Shown here in pieces: positions 1 to 6,238 of a stretch of DNA of 7,123 nucleotides. This DNA is from Chlamydia trachomatis (GTDB lineage: Bacteria > Chlamydiota > Chlamydiia > Chlamydiales > JAAKFR01). Position 1 is the stretch's first letter. Every line of letters starts with the position of its first letter. The stretch spans positions 1 to 7,123 of the forward strand of contig CAMAUB010000067.1 in the NCBI GenBank assembly GCA_945861315.1, written 5' to 3'. Under the pieces are notes generated by a model. That model searched no databases and was not told where the DNA came from. It saw only the letters and a list, made by a program, of their open reading frames with translations. Made by a program: the position numbers and the translations under genes.

Positions 1-1
1 T

Positions 2-46
2 TTAAAACGAGTAGAAGAACTATGTCTAGAAAATTCATTTTTATAA
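2..46 (+). CDS. kdsB: C-terminal tail of probable KdsB (CMP-KDO synthetase), 5' end outside window
   Basis: A frame open from the window edge encodes LKRVEELCLENSFL and stops at TAA 44-46, overlapping the start of pyrG by 25 bases. The leading LKRVEEL resembles the end of KdsB proteins, where a helix of the type 'DLxxVxxxL' closes the chain. kdsB lies directly upstream of pyrG in Chlamydiaceae. KdsB activates the LPS sugar KDO with CTP, so a link to CTP synthase makes sense. Only 14 residues are visible, so the identification is inferred from position plus a weak end motif; the frame could also be chance. Confidence 0.42.
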   Translation, partial: LKRVEELCLENSFL

Positions 47-1608
47 CAGGTGGTGTCGTTTCTTCCTTAGGGAAAGGATTAACACTCGCCTCAATTGCAA
101 TGCTTCTTGAAAAAAAGGGATTGAAAATTGCAATGCTCAAGCTAGATCCTTATTTGAATGTTGATCCGGGCACGATGAATCCTTTTGAACATGGTGAAGT
201 TTATGTGACAGATGATGGAGCTGAGACCGATTTAGATCTAGGACACTATTACCGTTACACAAACTCCCCCTTGTCAAAATCTTCTGTCTCAACATCTGGT
301 CAAATCTATGATGCTGTGATCAAAAATGAGCGACGTGGAGATTATCTTGGAAAAACAGTTCAGGTGATCCCACATATTACAAATGAGATCAAAAGGCGCA
401 TTGACCTTTGCCAAGAGAGAGCTAATTCGGATCTGGTCTTAGTTGAGATCGGAGGAACTGTTGGGGACATTGAATCACTCCCTTTCCTTGAAGCAATTCG
501 TCAATTTAGTTACGAGCGTCCAGATGAGTGCCTCTACATTCATATGACCTATGTCCCTTACTTAAGGGCTGCTGGAGAAGTTAAAACAAAGCCAAGTCAA
601 CACTCTGTCCAACTACTACGTAGTATTGGAATTCTACCCGATATGATTTTATGCCGATGCGAAGAGCCTCTGGATGAAGAAATTAAAGCCAAAATCAGTC
701 TTTTTTGCAATGTTCCTAAAGAAGCTGTCTTTGACGCAACTGATGTGAAAGACACCATTTACGAAGTTCCTCTAGAGCTGAATACACAAGGTGTTGACTC
801 TTGGATTTGCAAACGACTTAACCTTCCAAACAAACCAATTGATCTCTCCGAATGGGAGAATATCGTCAATATTACACGCAATCCAAAAGGAACTCTCACT
901 GTTGGGATTGTAGGTAAATATCTTCAGCATAAAGACGCCTACAAATCTGTTTTCGAAGCGCTTCATCATGGAGCACTCAATGCCGGCTATGTCATCAAAC
1001 TCAAAACAATTGAGTCTGATAAAGAAGATGCTATCGAAGAGTTGAAAAGCTGTGATGGCTGTCTAGTACCTGGTGGATTTGGAATGAGAGGGTGGGAGGG
1101 AAAAATTGAAGCTGCACGTTTTTGTCGCGAGAATCGTCTACCTTACTTTGGCATCTGCCTTGGCATGCAAGTTCTTGTTGTAGAGTATGTTAGAAATGTC
1201 CTTGGAGAGAAGGATGCGAATTCAACAGAAATGGATCCCAAGACACCAAACCCTGTTATCTCACTATTAGAAGAGCAAGAAGGAATCGAAGATAAAGGTG
1301 GAACAATGCGCCTTGGTGCCTATCCATGCACAATTGCCAAAGATTCAAAAGCCTTTGAGGCGTACCAATCCATTTCTATTTCAGAGCGCCACCGCCACCG
1401 TTATGAGCTAAACAATCGTTATAAAGAGAAGCTTGAAAAAGCGGGCTTACGTCTTTCAGGTACTTATGAAAAACTAAACCTGTGTGAAATTGTTGAAGTC
1501 AAAGACCACCCATGGATGATAGGTGTTCAATTTCACCCAGAATTCAAATCAAGACCAACACATCCACATCCCCTGTTTAGAGACTTTGTTAAAGCTATGG
1601 TTAAATAG
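22..1608 (+). CDS. pyrG: CTP synthase (glutamine-hydrolysing)
   Basis: Makes CTP from UTP, ATP and glutamine in the cytoplasm, the last step of de novo pyrimidine nucleotide synthesis. The 528 residues are close to the usual 530-550. The N-terminal synthetase domain (about 1-270) opens with FIFITGGVVSSLGKGL, the nucleotide-binding loop, followed by the LDPYLNVDPGTMNPFEHGEV segment, GTVGDIES and KTKPSQHSV, all hallmarks of the family. The C-terminal class I glutamine amidotransferase domain (about 295-528) has the nucleophile elbow FGICLGMQ with Cys379 and the His505/Glu507 pair in VQFHPEF, so the triad is complete. The ATG at 22 sits directly before the conserved N-terminus; only a weak purine stretch (AGAAG) precedes it. 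The gene overlaps the probable kdsB end and is followed after 2 bases by ruvX, so it lies inside an operon. Nothing suggests loss of function. Confidence 0.97.
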   Translation: MSRKFIFITGGVVSSLGKGLTLASIAMLLEKKGLKIAMLKLDPYLNVDPGTMNPFEHGEVYVTDDGAETDLDLGHYYRYTNSPLSKSSVSTSGQIYDAVIKNERRGDYLGKTVQVIPHITNEIKRRIDLCQERANSDLVLVEIGGTVGDIESLPFLEAIRQFSYERPDECLYIHMTYVPYLRAAGEVKTKPSQHSVQLLRSIGILPDMILCRCEEPLDEEIKAKISLFCNVPKEAVFDATDVKDTIYEVPLELNTQGVDSWICKRLNLPNKPIDLSEWENIVNITRNPKGTLTVGIVGKYLQHKDAYKSVFEALHHGALNAGYVIKLKTIESDKEDAIEELKSCDGCLVPGGFGMRGWEGKIEAARFCRENRLPYFGICLGMQVLVVEYVRNVLGEKDANSTEMDPKTPNPVISLLEEQEGIEDKGGTMRLGAYPCTIAKDSKAFEAYQSISISERHRHRYELNNRYKEKLEKAGLRLSGTYEKLNLCEIVEVKDHPWMIGVQFHPEFKSRPTHPHPLFRDFVKAMVK

Positions 1609-1610
1609 AT

Positions 1611-2024
1611 ATGGGACGTATTGTCGCAGTAGACTTCGGCCTCAAGCGTCTTGGAGTGGCTCTTTCCGATGAGACTAAAATCATTGCATCTTCTCTTAAA
1701 ACACTTATAGCTGGAAAAAACTCTGAAGAGACTGCAAAGCTCTTACTTCAACTACTTCAAGAGTATTCTATCGATAAAATCATCTTTGGTAACCCACTGC
1801 ATATGAATGGTTCTGTCAGTTTTTTGGCAGATGAAGTGCGTCATTTCATATCGATCTTTGAGAAGATGATTAACATTCCTATTAGCCTTTGGGATGAGAG
1901 ACTTACATCTGTACAAGCACATCGCACCATGCAACTTGGCGGCGTTTCTCGCAAGAATAGAGCTAAAAAGGTTGATGCACTCGCAGCCATCATCTTACTT
2001 CAAAGTTATCTGGACTCACAATAA
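1611..2024 (+). CDS. ruvX: YqgF/RuvX family RNase H-fold nuclease (putative Holliday junction resolvase, pre-16S rRNA processing)
   Basis: 137 residues, the normal size for this small family. The RNase H-like fold is indicated by AVDFGLKRLGVALSDE at the N-terminus (Asp8, Lys12-Arg13), the FGNP loop in the middle, WDERLTS (Asp95-Glu96) and KKVDALAA with Asp122 near the C-terminus. These are the expected acidic metal-binding positions. Family members have been assigned either Holliday junction resolution or maturation of the 16S rRNA 5' end; the sequence cannot decide between them. It starts 2 bases after the pyrG stop with no strong ribosome binding site, suggesting coupling to pyrG translation. 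The same pyrG-yqgF-zwf order is known from Chlamydiaceae. It ends at TAA 2022-2024, before a short AT-rich spacer. Confidence 0.93.
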   Translation: MGRIVAVDFGLKRLGVALSDETKIIASSLKTLIAGKNSEETAKLLLQLLQEYSIDKIIFGNPLHMNGSVSFLADEVRHFISIFEKMINIPISLWDERLTSVQAHRTMQLGGVSRKNRAKKVDALAAIILLQSYLDSQ

Positions 2025-2027
2025 TAA

Positions 2028-2064
2028 ATTTGTTTTAATAAAGGTTATAAATTTTAAAACAAAT
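2028..2064 (+). repeat. 11-bp perfect inverted repeat between ruvX and zwf
   Basis: ATTTGTTTTAA (2028-2038) is the exact reverse complement of TTAAAACAAAT (2054-2064), with a 15-base spacer. The right arm covers the first two bases of the annotated zwf ATG at 2063. As RNA it could form an AT-rich hairpin hiding that start. As DNA it could be an operator. There is no trailing U-run on the plus strand typical of a terminator. Function is inference only. Confidence 0.5.
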
Positions 2065-3646
2065 GGACGTAATTATGTTGGATCATCCCATTCCTAATGT
2101 TACAACTATCACATTTGATAATCCTTTGTCTGAGGGGGTTGGATCTTCAAAAGTGACAGATCCTTGTATAGTTGTCATTTTTGGGGCAACAGGAGACCTA
2201 ACCGCACGTAAGTTAGTTCCTGCGCTCTACAACCTAGCCCGTGAGGGGCAACTTCCTGATCACTTTGCTTGTGTAGGATTTGCACGTCGAACAAAGTCTC
2301 ATGATGATTTTAGAACTGAGTTACATGATGCTATTGGAAAATTCTCCCGCGTCAAGCCAATTGATGAAAATCTATGGAAAACCTTTGGTGAACAAGTTTT
2401 CTATCACCAATCTAACTTCGATGACCTTAAGGGTTATCAGGACTTAGCTAAACTTTTGGATGATCTCGACAAAAAGTTTGGGACAAGAGGCAATCGCGTT
2501 TTTTACCTCTCAACCCAACCGAGTTTTTTTAAGAATATCATTGAAAATCTCAATAAGAGCGGTCTTATTTACGACCCTCAAAAAGTTAAAGATAAATGGT
2601 CTAGAGTGATTATTGAAAAGCCATTTGGACGTAACTATGATTCTGCGATCGAGCTACAACAGTTTGTACTCACCCATCTAGATGAGAGCCAAATCTACCG
2701 CATCGACCACTATCTTGGAAAAGAGACTGTGCAAAATATTATGATCTTCAGATTTGCTAACTCTTTATTCGAAGCTCTTTGGAATAACCGTTATGTCGAT
2801 CACGTGCAGATTACCGTTGGTGAAGAGATCGGAATTGGATCACGAGGGGCCTTCTTTGAAGAGGCTGGTATTTTGCGCGATATTGTGCAAAACCACATGA
2901 TGCAATTATTGACACTTGTCGCTATGGAACCTCCAGCCTCTCTTGACGCAAACGCAATTCGAGATGAGAAAGTAAAAGTTCTTCAAGCATTGCGCCCCAT
3001 TGATTTGACTCACTTTTCTGATTATATTATTCGTGGACAATACGCTCCTGGCTTTGTAGATGCAGTAGCAGTCAAGGGGTATCGAGAGGAGGGGAATGTT
3101 GATCCTAAGTCTGTCATGGAAACGTATACTGCCATTAAACTTTATATCGACAACTGGCGTTGGGCTGGAGTTCCATTCTACCTACGCGCTGGAAAGCGCC
3201 TTCCAAAGCGTGCATCTGAAATTGCCATCACCTTTAAAGAGGTTCCCGGAATTCTCTTTTCACGCAATGGAAAGAAAAATGAAAATAACGTACTTGTCCT
3301 GCGTATCCAACCAGATGAAGGGATATCTCTTCGTATCAATACCAAAGTTCCAGGCCCATCTAGCCCAATCCAACCCGTTAAGATGGATTTTCGCTACGGC
3401 TCTTACTTTGGACTTACCCCACCTGAAGCGTATGAACGTCTTATCTGCGACTGTATCTTAGGTGAAGGAACCCTTTTTGCACGTGGCGATGAAGTGCTCA
3501 CATCTTGGAAATGGATCACCCCAGTTCTTGAGCGGTGGGCTGAAAGTAAACCAAGCGATTTTCCAAACTATCAAGCAGGTTCTTGGGGACCAAAAGCATC
3601 AAATGAGATGCTCAAGAAAGATGGTCGTAGCTGGAGATTAATTTAA
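2063..3646 (+). CDS. zwf: Glucose-6-phosphate 1-dehydrogenase
   Basis: Oxidises glucose-6-phosphate to 6-phosphogluconolactone with reduction of NADP+, the entry step of the oxidative pentose phosphate pathway. The Rossmann dinucleotide loop IFGATGDLTARKL lies at about residues 39-51. EKPFGR (185-190) and the substrate/catalytic signature RIDHYLGKE (213-221), with the expected His and Lys, follow. The large C-terminal domain is complete (ITVGEEIGIGSRGAFFEEAG, RAGKRLPKR). The length of 527 is slightly above the usual 480-515 because about 35 residues precede the Rossmann strand. The ATG at 2063 has no Shine-Dalgarno at normal distance and lies in the inverted repeat; an in-frame ATG at 2075 has GGA 7 bases upstream and is a reasonable alternative. 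The stop overlaps the opcA start by one base (TAATG), implying coupled translation. Confidence 0.96.
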   Translation: MDVIMLDHPIPNVTTITFDNPLSEGVGSSKVTDPCIVVIFGATGDLTARKLVPALYNLAREGQLPDHFACVGFARRTKSHDDFRTELHDAIGKFSRVKPIDENLWKTFGEQVFYHQSNFDDLKGYQDLAKLLDDLDKKFGTRGNRVFYLSTQPSFFKNIIENLNKSGLIYDPQKVKDKWSRVIIEKPFGRNYDSAIELQQFVLTHLDESQIYRIDHYLGKETVQNIMIFRFANSLFEALWNNRYVDHVQITVGEEIGIGSRGAFFEEAGILRDIVQNHMMQLLTLVAMEPPASLDANAIRDEKVKVLQALRPIDLTHFSDYIIRGQYAPGFVDAVAVKGYREEGNVDPKSVMETYTAIKLYIDNWRWAGVPFYLRAGKRLPKRASEIAITFKEVPGILFSRNGKKNENNVLVLRIQPDEGISLRINTKVPGPSSPIQPVKMDFRYGSYFGLTPPEAYERLICDCILGEGTLFARGDEVLTSWKWITPVLERWAESKPSDFPNYQAGSWGPKASNEMLKKDGRSWRLI

Positions 3647-4719
3647 TGGGAGCTGTTGTGAGTGATGTGGAAACAACCAATATAGGAAAAGAGCTCAATC
3701 GCCTTTGGGATGAAGCGCAAGGGCAGGCTCAAATCCGCGCTTCCCTTTTTAATCTCATTGTACATTTACATGGAGATGCAAGGGTTGCTCACTTTCAAAA
3801 ACTTATCAAACGTGTTGTCAGCAAGTTTCCCTCTCGCGTTATCTTTATTATCTCAGATGGAAGAGCAGAGGAAAATTACTTGCACACCTCTGTTGCTTCT
3901 CAGACTATTGGTGAAGGTGACTTAAAAATTTTTTGCGAGACAATTCAAATTGAAGTGGGTGGAACATATAAAGAGCGCGTCTTCTTTCTTGTAACTCCCC
4001 ATATACTTCCAGACCTTCCAGTCTATCTTCTTTGGACACAAGATCCTGGAGCAGAAAGTGTGATTTTGCCTCACTTAGTGCCCTATGCTAATCGCATTAT
4101 TTTTGACTCAGAGGCTAGTACTAATTTACAGGCATTTAGCACCTCTTTGCGCACACTTTCTCAAAAATTTTCATGCGAAGTGGGAGACCTTCACTGGAGC
4201 GCAATCTCAAGTTGGCGCTCTTTACTAACAAATGCCTTTAATTACCAAGACGCACTCACAGCCTTAGAAGAGGCTCATCTAATCTCAATCACCTATAATA
4301 AAGGGCAAGAAATTGAAGCAGGCTATCTGCAAGCGTGGCTAGCTTCAAGACTTGGCTGGGAGTTTCAATCCTTTGAACTCATCGAAGGAAATATTCGCCT
4401 ATCATACCGTAGACCCACTCATAATGTTGTGATCTTCCTCAAGCCAAAAGAGGAGCCCAAGCTCAATCCTGGAGCTATTCTAGGAATTGAAATTGAGAGT
4501 CAGATCAATAAAATGCACTTTCATTTCAAACGCAATGGAGCGACAAGACAAGTTTCGATTCAAGTTTCAGATGCAAGCAAATGCGATCTACCCACTACCA
4601 CTTACCTTTGTGGCGCTCAAGAAGGAAAAGAAATTATTGACGAAATCTTCTACCCAGCTTCGAAAAAACACTACCAAATGATGCTTGATTTACTCACTCA
4701 AATTCCCTGGAGGCTTTAA
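3646..4719 (+). CDS. opcA: Glucose-6-phosphate dehydrogenase assembly/activator protein OpcA
   Basis: 357 residues. OpcA proteins are known from cyanobacteria and actinobacteria, where they sit next to zwf and are needed for assembly or redox activation of G6PDH. The match here rests on the position between zwf and pgl, on the size, on the segment LPVYLLWTQDP (residues 124-134), which corresponds to the conserved 'LPVFLWW' strand of the family, and on the predicted two-part layout: an N-terminal alpha/beta domain to about 170 and a C-terminal domain ending in YQMMLDLLTQIPWRL. There is no signal peptide or membrane segment, so it should be cytosolic with Zwf. Its start overlaps the zwf stop and its stop overlaps the pgl start, each as TAATG, so the three products are probably made together. 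As I recall, the classic Chlamydiaceae cluster has zwf directly beside devB without this gene. The family call is by recollection of motifs, not by search. Confidence 0.85.
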   Translation: MGAVVSDVETTNIGKELNRLWDEAQGQAQIRASLFNLIVHLHGDARVAHFQKLIKRVVSKFPSRVIFIISDGRAEENYLHTSVASQTIGEGDLKIFCETIQIEVGGTYKERVFFLVTPHILPDLPVYLLWTQDPGAESVILPHLVPYANRIIFDSEASTNLQAFSTSLRTLSQKFSCEVGDLHWSAISSWRSLLTNAFNYQDALTALEEAHLISITYNKGQEIEAGYLQAWLASRLGWEFQSFELIEGNIRLSYRRPTHNVVIFLKPKEEPKLNPGAILGIEIESQINKMHFHFKRNGATRQVSIQVSDASKCDLPTTTYLCGAQEGKEIIDEIFYPASKKHYQMMLDLLTQIPWRL

Positions 4720-5471
4720 TGCACTATCACCTAGACCAAAGACGCATACTTGTCCTACCCGGGAATGCAGAGCAAACCCTTGATTTTGCCGTAAAAGACT
4801 GGGTTGATACAGCAAAAGCTGCGATTGCAGACCACGGCTTTTTTGCTGTTGCTCTCTCAGGTGGTTCAACACCCAAAAAAATCTTCAAAGAACTCTCCTC
4901 CAAACACCAAAACACTCTTGACTGGAGCAAAGTTTATCTCTTTTGGAGTGATGAACGCGCTGTTCTCCCCTCAGATAAAGATAGCAACTTCCATATGGCA
5001 ATGATTGAGGGAGGACTCACCGCTCTTCCAATCGACGCGAAAAATATCTTCCGAATGGTTGCAGAAAAAGATATCGAAGCGAATGCCAGTGATTACGAAA
5101 GGATCATCAAGAAAACCCTTGGCAAGCGTAACTTTGACTTGATCATGCTCGGCATGGGAGATGATGGTCATACCGCCTCCCTCTTCCCAGGCACAAGGGG
5201 GGTTGACGTTAAAGACCGGCTGGTCACATCAAACTACATTACTCAAAAAAAAACTTGGCGAATGAGCTTTACTTATAAGCTCATCAATAGCGCTTCTTAC
5301 ATCTGTATCTATGTTCTTGGAGCAAATAAAGCAGATATTCTAGCAAGGGTACTCTACTCACCGCTCGATCCGAGCACCTACCCATCTCAAAATGTTGGAT
5401 CAGAGGAACATAAAGCGACCTGGATCATCGATGAAGAGGCAGCACAAGACATACTGGCCAACTTAAAGTGA
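4719..5471 (+). CDS. pgl: 6-phosphogluconolactonase (DevB type)
   Basis: Hydrolyses 6-phosphogluconolactone, the product of Zwf, to 6-phosphogluconate in the cytoplasm. The 250 residues fit the DevB/NagB-like family. Landmarks are VALSGGSTPKKIF (SGGSTP at 47-52, phosphate-binding loop), YLFWSDERAV (Asp78-Glu79-Arg80), SNFHMA (89-94) and LGMGDDGHTASLFPG (about 144-158), the family signature with the His region at the active site. The ATG overlaps the opcA stop in TAATG, and a short purine-rich run GGAGG (4709-4713) lies 5 bases before it, a good ribosome binding site inside the end of opcA. It is the last gene of the compact operon; its TGA at 5469-5471 is followed by about 590 bases without a gene. 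Confidence 0.95.
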   Translation: MHYHLDQRRILVLPGNAEQTLDFAVKDWVDTAKAAIADHGFFAVALSGGSTPKKIFKELSSKHQNTLDWSKVYLFWSDERAVLPSDKDSNFHMAMIEGGLTALPIDAKNIFRMVAEKDIEANASDYERIIKKTLGKRNFDLIMLGMGDDGHTASLFPGTRGVDVKDRLVTSNYITQKKTWRMSFTYKLINSASYICIYVLGANKADILARVLYSPLDPSTYPSQNVGSEEHKATWIIDEEAAQDILANLK

Positions 5472-5484
5472 GTTATTCACAATA

Positions 5485-5537
5485 AATATTGCGCTTAAAG
5501 CTCCAATCTACTAGACTCTACGCAAATATTGGTTTTT
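5485..5537 (+). terminator. Possible weak intrinsic terminator after pgl
   Basis: AATATTGCG (5485-5493) pairs with CGCAAATATT (5521-5530) over nine base pairs with one bulged A, enclosing a 27-base loop. GG and then TTTTT (5533-5537) follow directly. An alternative stem of CCAAT and ATTGG ends at the same T-run. The position just after the last operon gene suits termination, but the loop is long and the stem AT-rich, so strength is doubtful. Confidence 0.35.
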
Positions 5538-5860
5538 AGAATTGATAATCATCTGAGCTTTGGGTCATTGGCTGTAATGAGACGGCCATGCCCTTGTTGA
5601 GGATAGACGGATTATCTCACTCCAATATGACATTCCTCTCAGACTGATCTACTACAGAAGCGTGGTGGGGTCTATCCCGAGATGTTTGTTTAAATAACTC
5701 AGTTTATGTATTTTTTTCTCTTCACAGAGCGGCTGCGGAGGCCAACCTGATTCGGAGTGCTCTTCGACCAACTTTATAAAGTTGCTCCTAGTCCGGCTCT
5801 TCGCATTTTGACCCCCTCGCTTACTCTATGAAGGGAAAAAATGCGTAAGGTGAGTAAATA
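5538..5860. other. Intergenic stretch with no convincing gene; short inverted repeats
   Basis: No frame here combines a start, a ribosome binding site and recognisable protein. Open but unsupported frames include 5581-5697 on plus (38 codons, no ATG) and 5655-5825 on minus (57 codons, no ATG, stop at 5652-5654). Visible structures are TCATT/AATGA within GGGTCATTGGC...GGCCATGCCC (about 5560-5592), GGATAGAC (5601-5608) matched by GTCTATCC (5670-5677), and the 16-base perfect palindrome at 5769-5784 (CAACTTTATAAAGTTG). The stretch may be decayed mobile or repeat DNA; I do not recognise a specific element. Confidence 0.5.
5802..5845. repeat. 8-bp perfect inverted repeat next to the long palindrome
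   Basis: CGCATTTT (5802-5809) and AAAATGCG (5838-5845) are exact reverse complements with a 28-base spacer that also contains a CCC/GGG pairing. A competing pair, TTACTC (5821-5826) with GAGTAA (5852-5857), overlaps it. The two stems cannot fully form together. The region directly borders the palindromic element and could be part of it. Confidence 0.4.
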
Positions 5861-6021
5861 CCCTCAGTTTTGGGTTTATCCCGTAAATTTTCAGGGAGAT
5901 TTCTCGATCTTTTTGCGCTTTTTGCCTCGAAAAGGGTACAAGACCCTTTCCTTCGGAAAAAATTCCAAAAATCTTCGCGAAATTTCCTCTGAATATCTAC
6001 GAGATCAACCAAAAACTGAGG
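5861..6021. mobile_element. MITE-like or palindromic repeat element (about 160 bp imperfect inverted repeat)
   Basis: The left arm (5862-5937) and the reverse complement of the right arm (6021-5943) align over their whole length, by eye at roughly three quarters identity with a few small gaps. The outer ends are CCTCAGTTTT and AAAACTGAGG. The centre is a perfect 7-bp stem AAAGGGT/ACCCTTT around the loop ACAAG. TA dinucleotides flank both ends (5859-5860 and 6022-6023), as expected for target duplication by an IS630/Tc1-type transposase. No transposase is inside it, so it would be non-autonomous. The plus frame 5841-6089 (82 codons, ATG preceded by AAGGG at 5831-5835) and the minus frame 6030-5821 read through it, and their middle parts are similar because of the palindrome. 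Whether either is translated is unknown. A large stable RNA hairpin is the alternative reading. Confidence 0.55.
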
Positions 6022-6035
6022 TAATACCAATTGCA

Positions 6036-6084
6036 GGAAATAAAAAATTAAGATTGGTTCAAAAATGTGTAATCTTGTATTTCC
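6036..6084 (+). repeat. Two-part imperfect hairpin around the ATG at 6065
   Basis: GGAAATA (6036-6042) pairs with TATTTCC (6078-6084), and inside it AAGATT (6050-6055) pairs with AATCTT (6071-6076), leaving 6056-6070 as the loop. The loop holds the ATG at 6065. The stem is AT-rich and asymmetric (seven unpaired bases on the left, one on the right), so its stability is uncertain. Confidence 0.35.
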
Positions 6085-6238
6085 AGTAACAGCTACTCTA
6101 AAATCTTACTTTCATCCATTCACACCAAGTGGTATGAACGGGAAAGTTGATAAGGTGAGGGCGTTTCTTACAGTCGCTTCTTATTTTACAATAATTATTC
6201 CACGAAATTGGCCAGCTGCGGCAGCTTCAAGGGCTTAA
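6065..6238 (+). pseudogene. Short open frame with hydrophobic stretch, possible 5' remnant of the LRR effector gene
   Basis: 57 codons from ATG 6065, with a second in-frame ATG at 6134, ending at TAA 6236-6238. The protein has a polar N-terminal half (FHPFTPSGMNGKVDKV) and then a hydrophobic run [14 protein letters not shown] that could be the start of a membrane segment. After that Pro the frame reads through LRR DNA in the wrong phase ([11 protein letters not shown]). The correct LRR frame picks up at 6204, so the real gene may have continued there before an indel; losing two bases or gaining one near 6201-6203 would give IIP-x-EIGQL, which fits the LPxEIGQL repeat consensus. I do not recognise the N-terminal part. 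No strong ribosome binding site precedes either ATG. It may instead be a junction of two unrelated gene fragments. Confidence 0.35.

Noticed and set aside
2030..2051. Possible promoter upstream of zwf (TTGTTT and TATAAA)
   Set aside because: The spacing between the two boxes is only 10 bases, far too short for a sigma-70 promoter.
5601..5677. 8-bp inverted pair GGATAGAC/GTCTATCC as a terminator or element end
   Set aside because: The arms are 61 bases apart, do not extend, and have no T-run or target duplication; chance is a sufficient explanation.
5581..5697. Plus-strand frame of 38 codons with LIYYRSVVGSIPRCLF
   Set aside because: There is no start with a ribosome binding site and no recognised family; it could be a transposase remnant but nothing confirms this.
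5652..5825. Minus-strand frame of 57 codons ending in LNKHLGIDPTTLL, faintly like a Fis-type helix-turn-helix end
   Set aside because: It has no ATG and no ribosome binding site, and the resemblance is a few residues only; a frame of this length is expected by chance.
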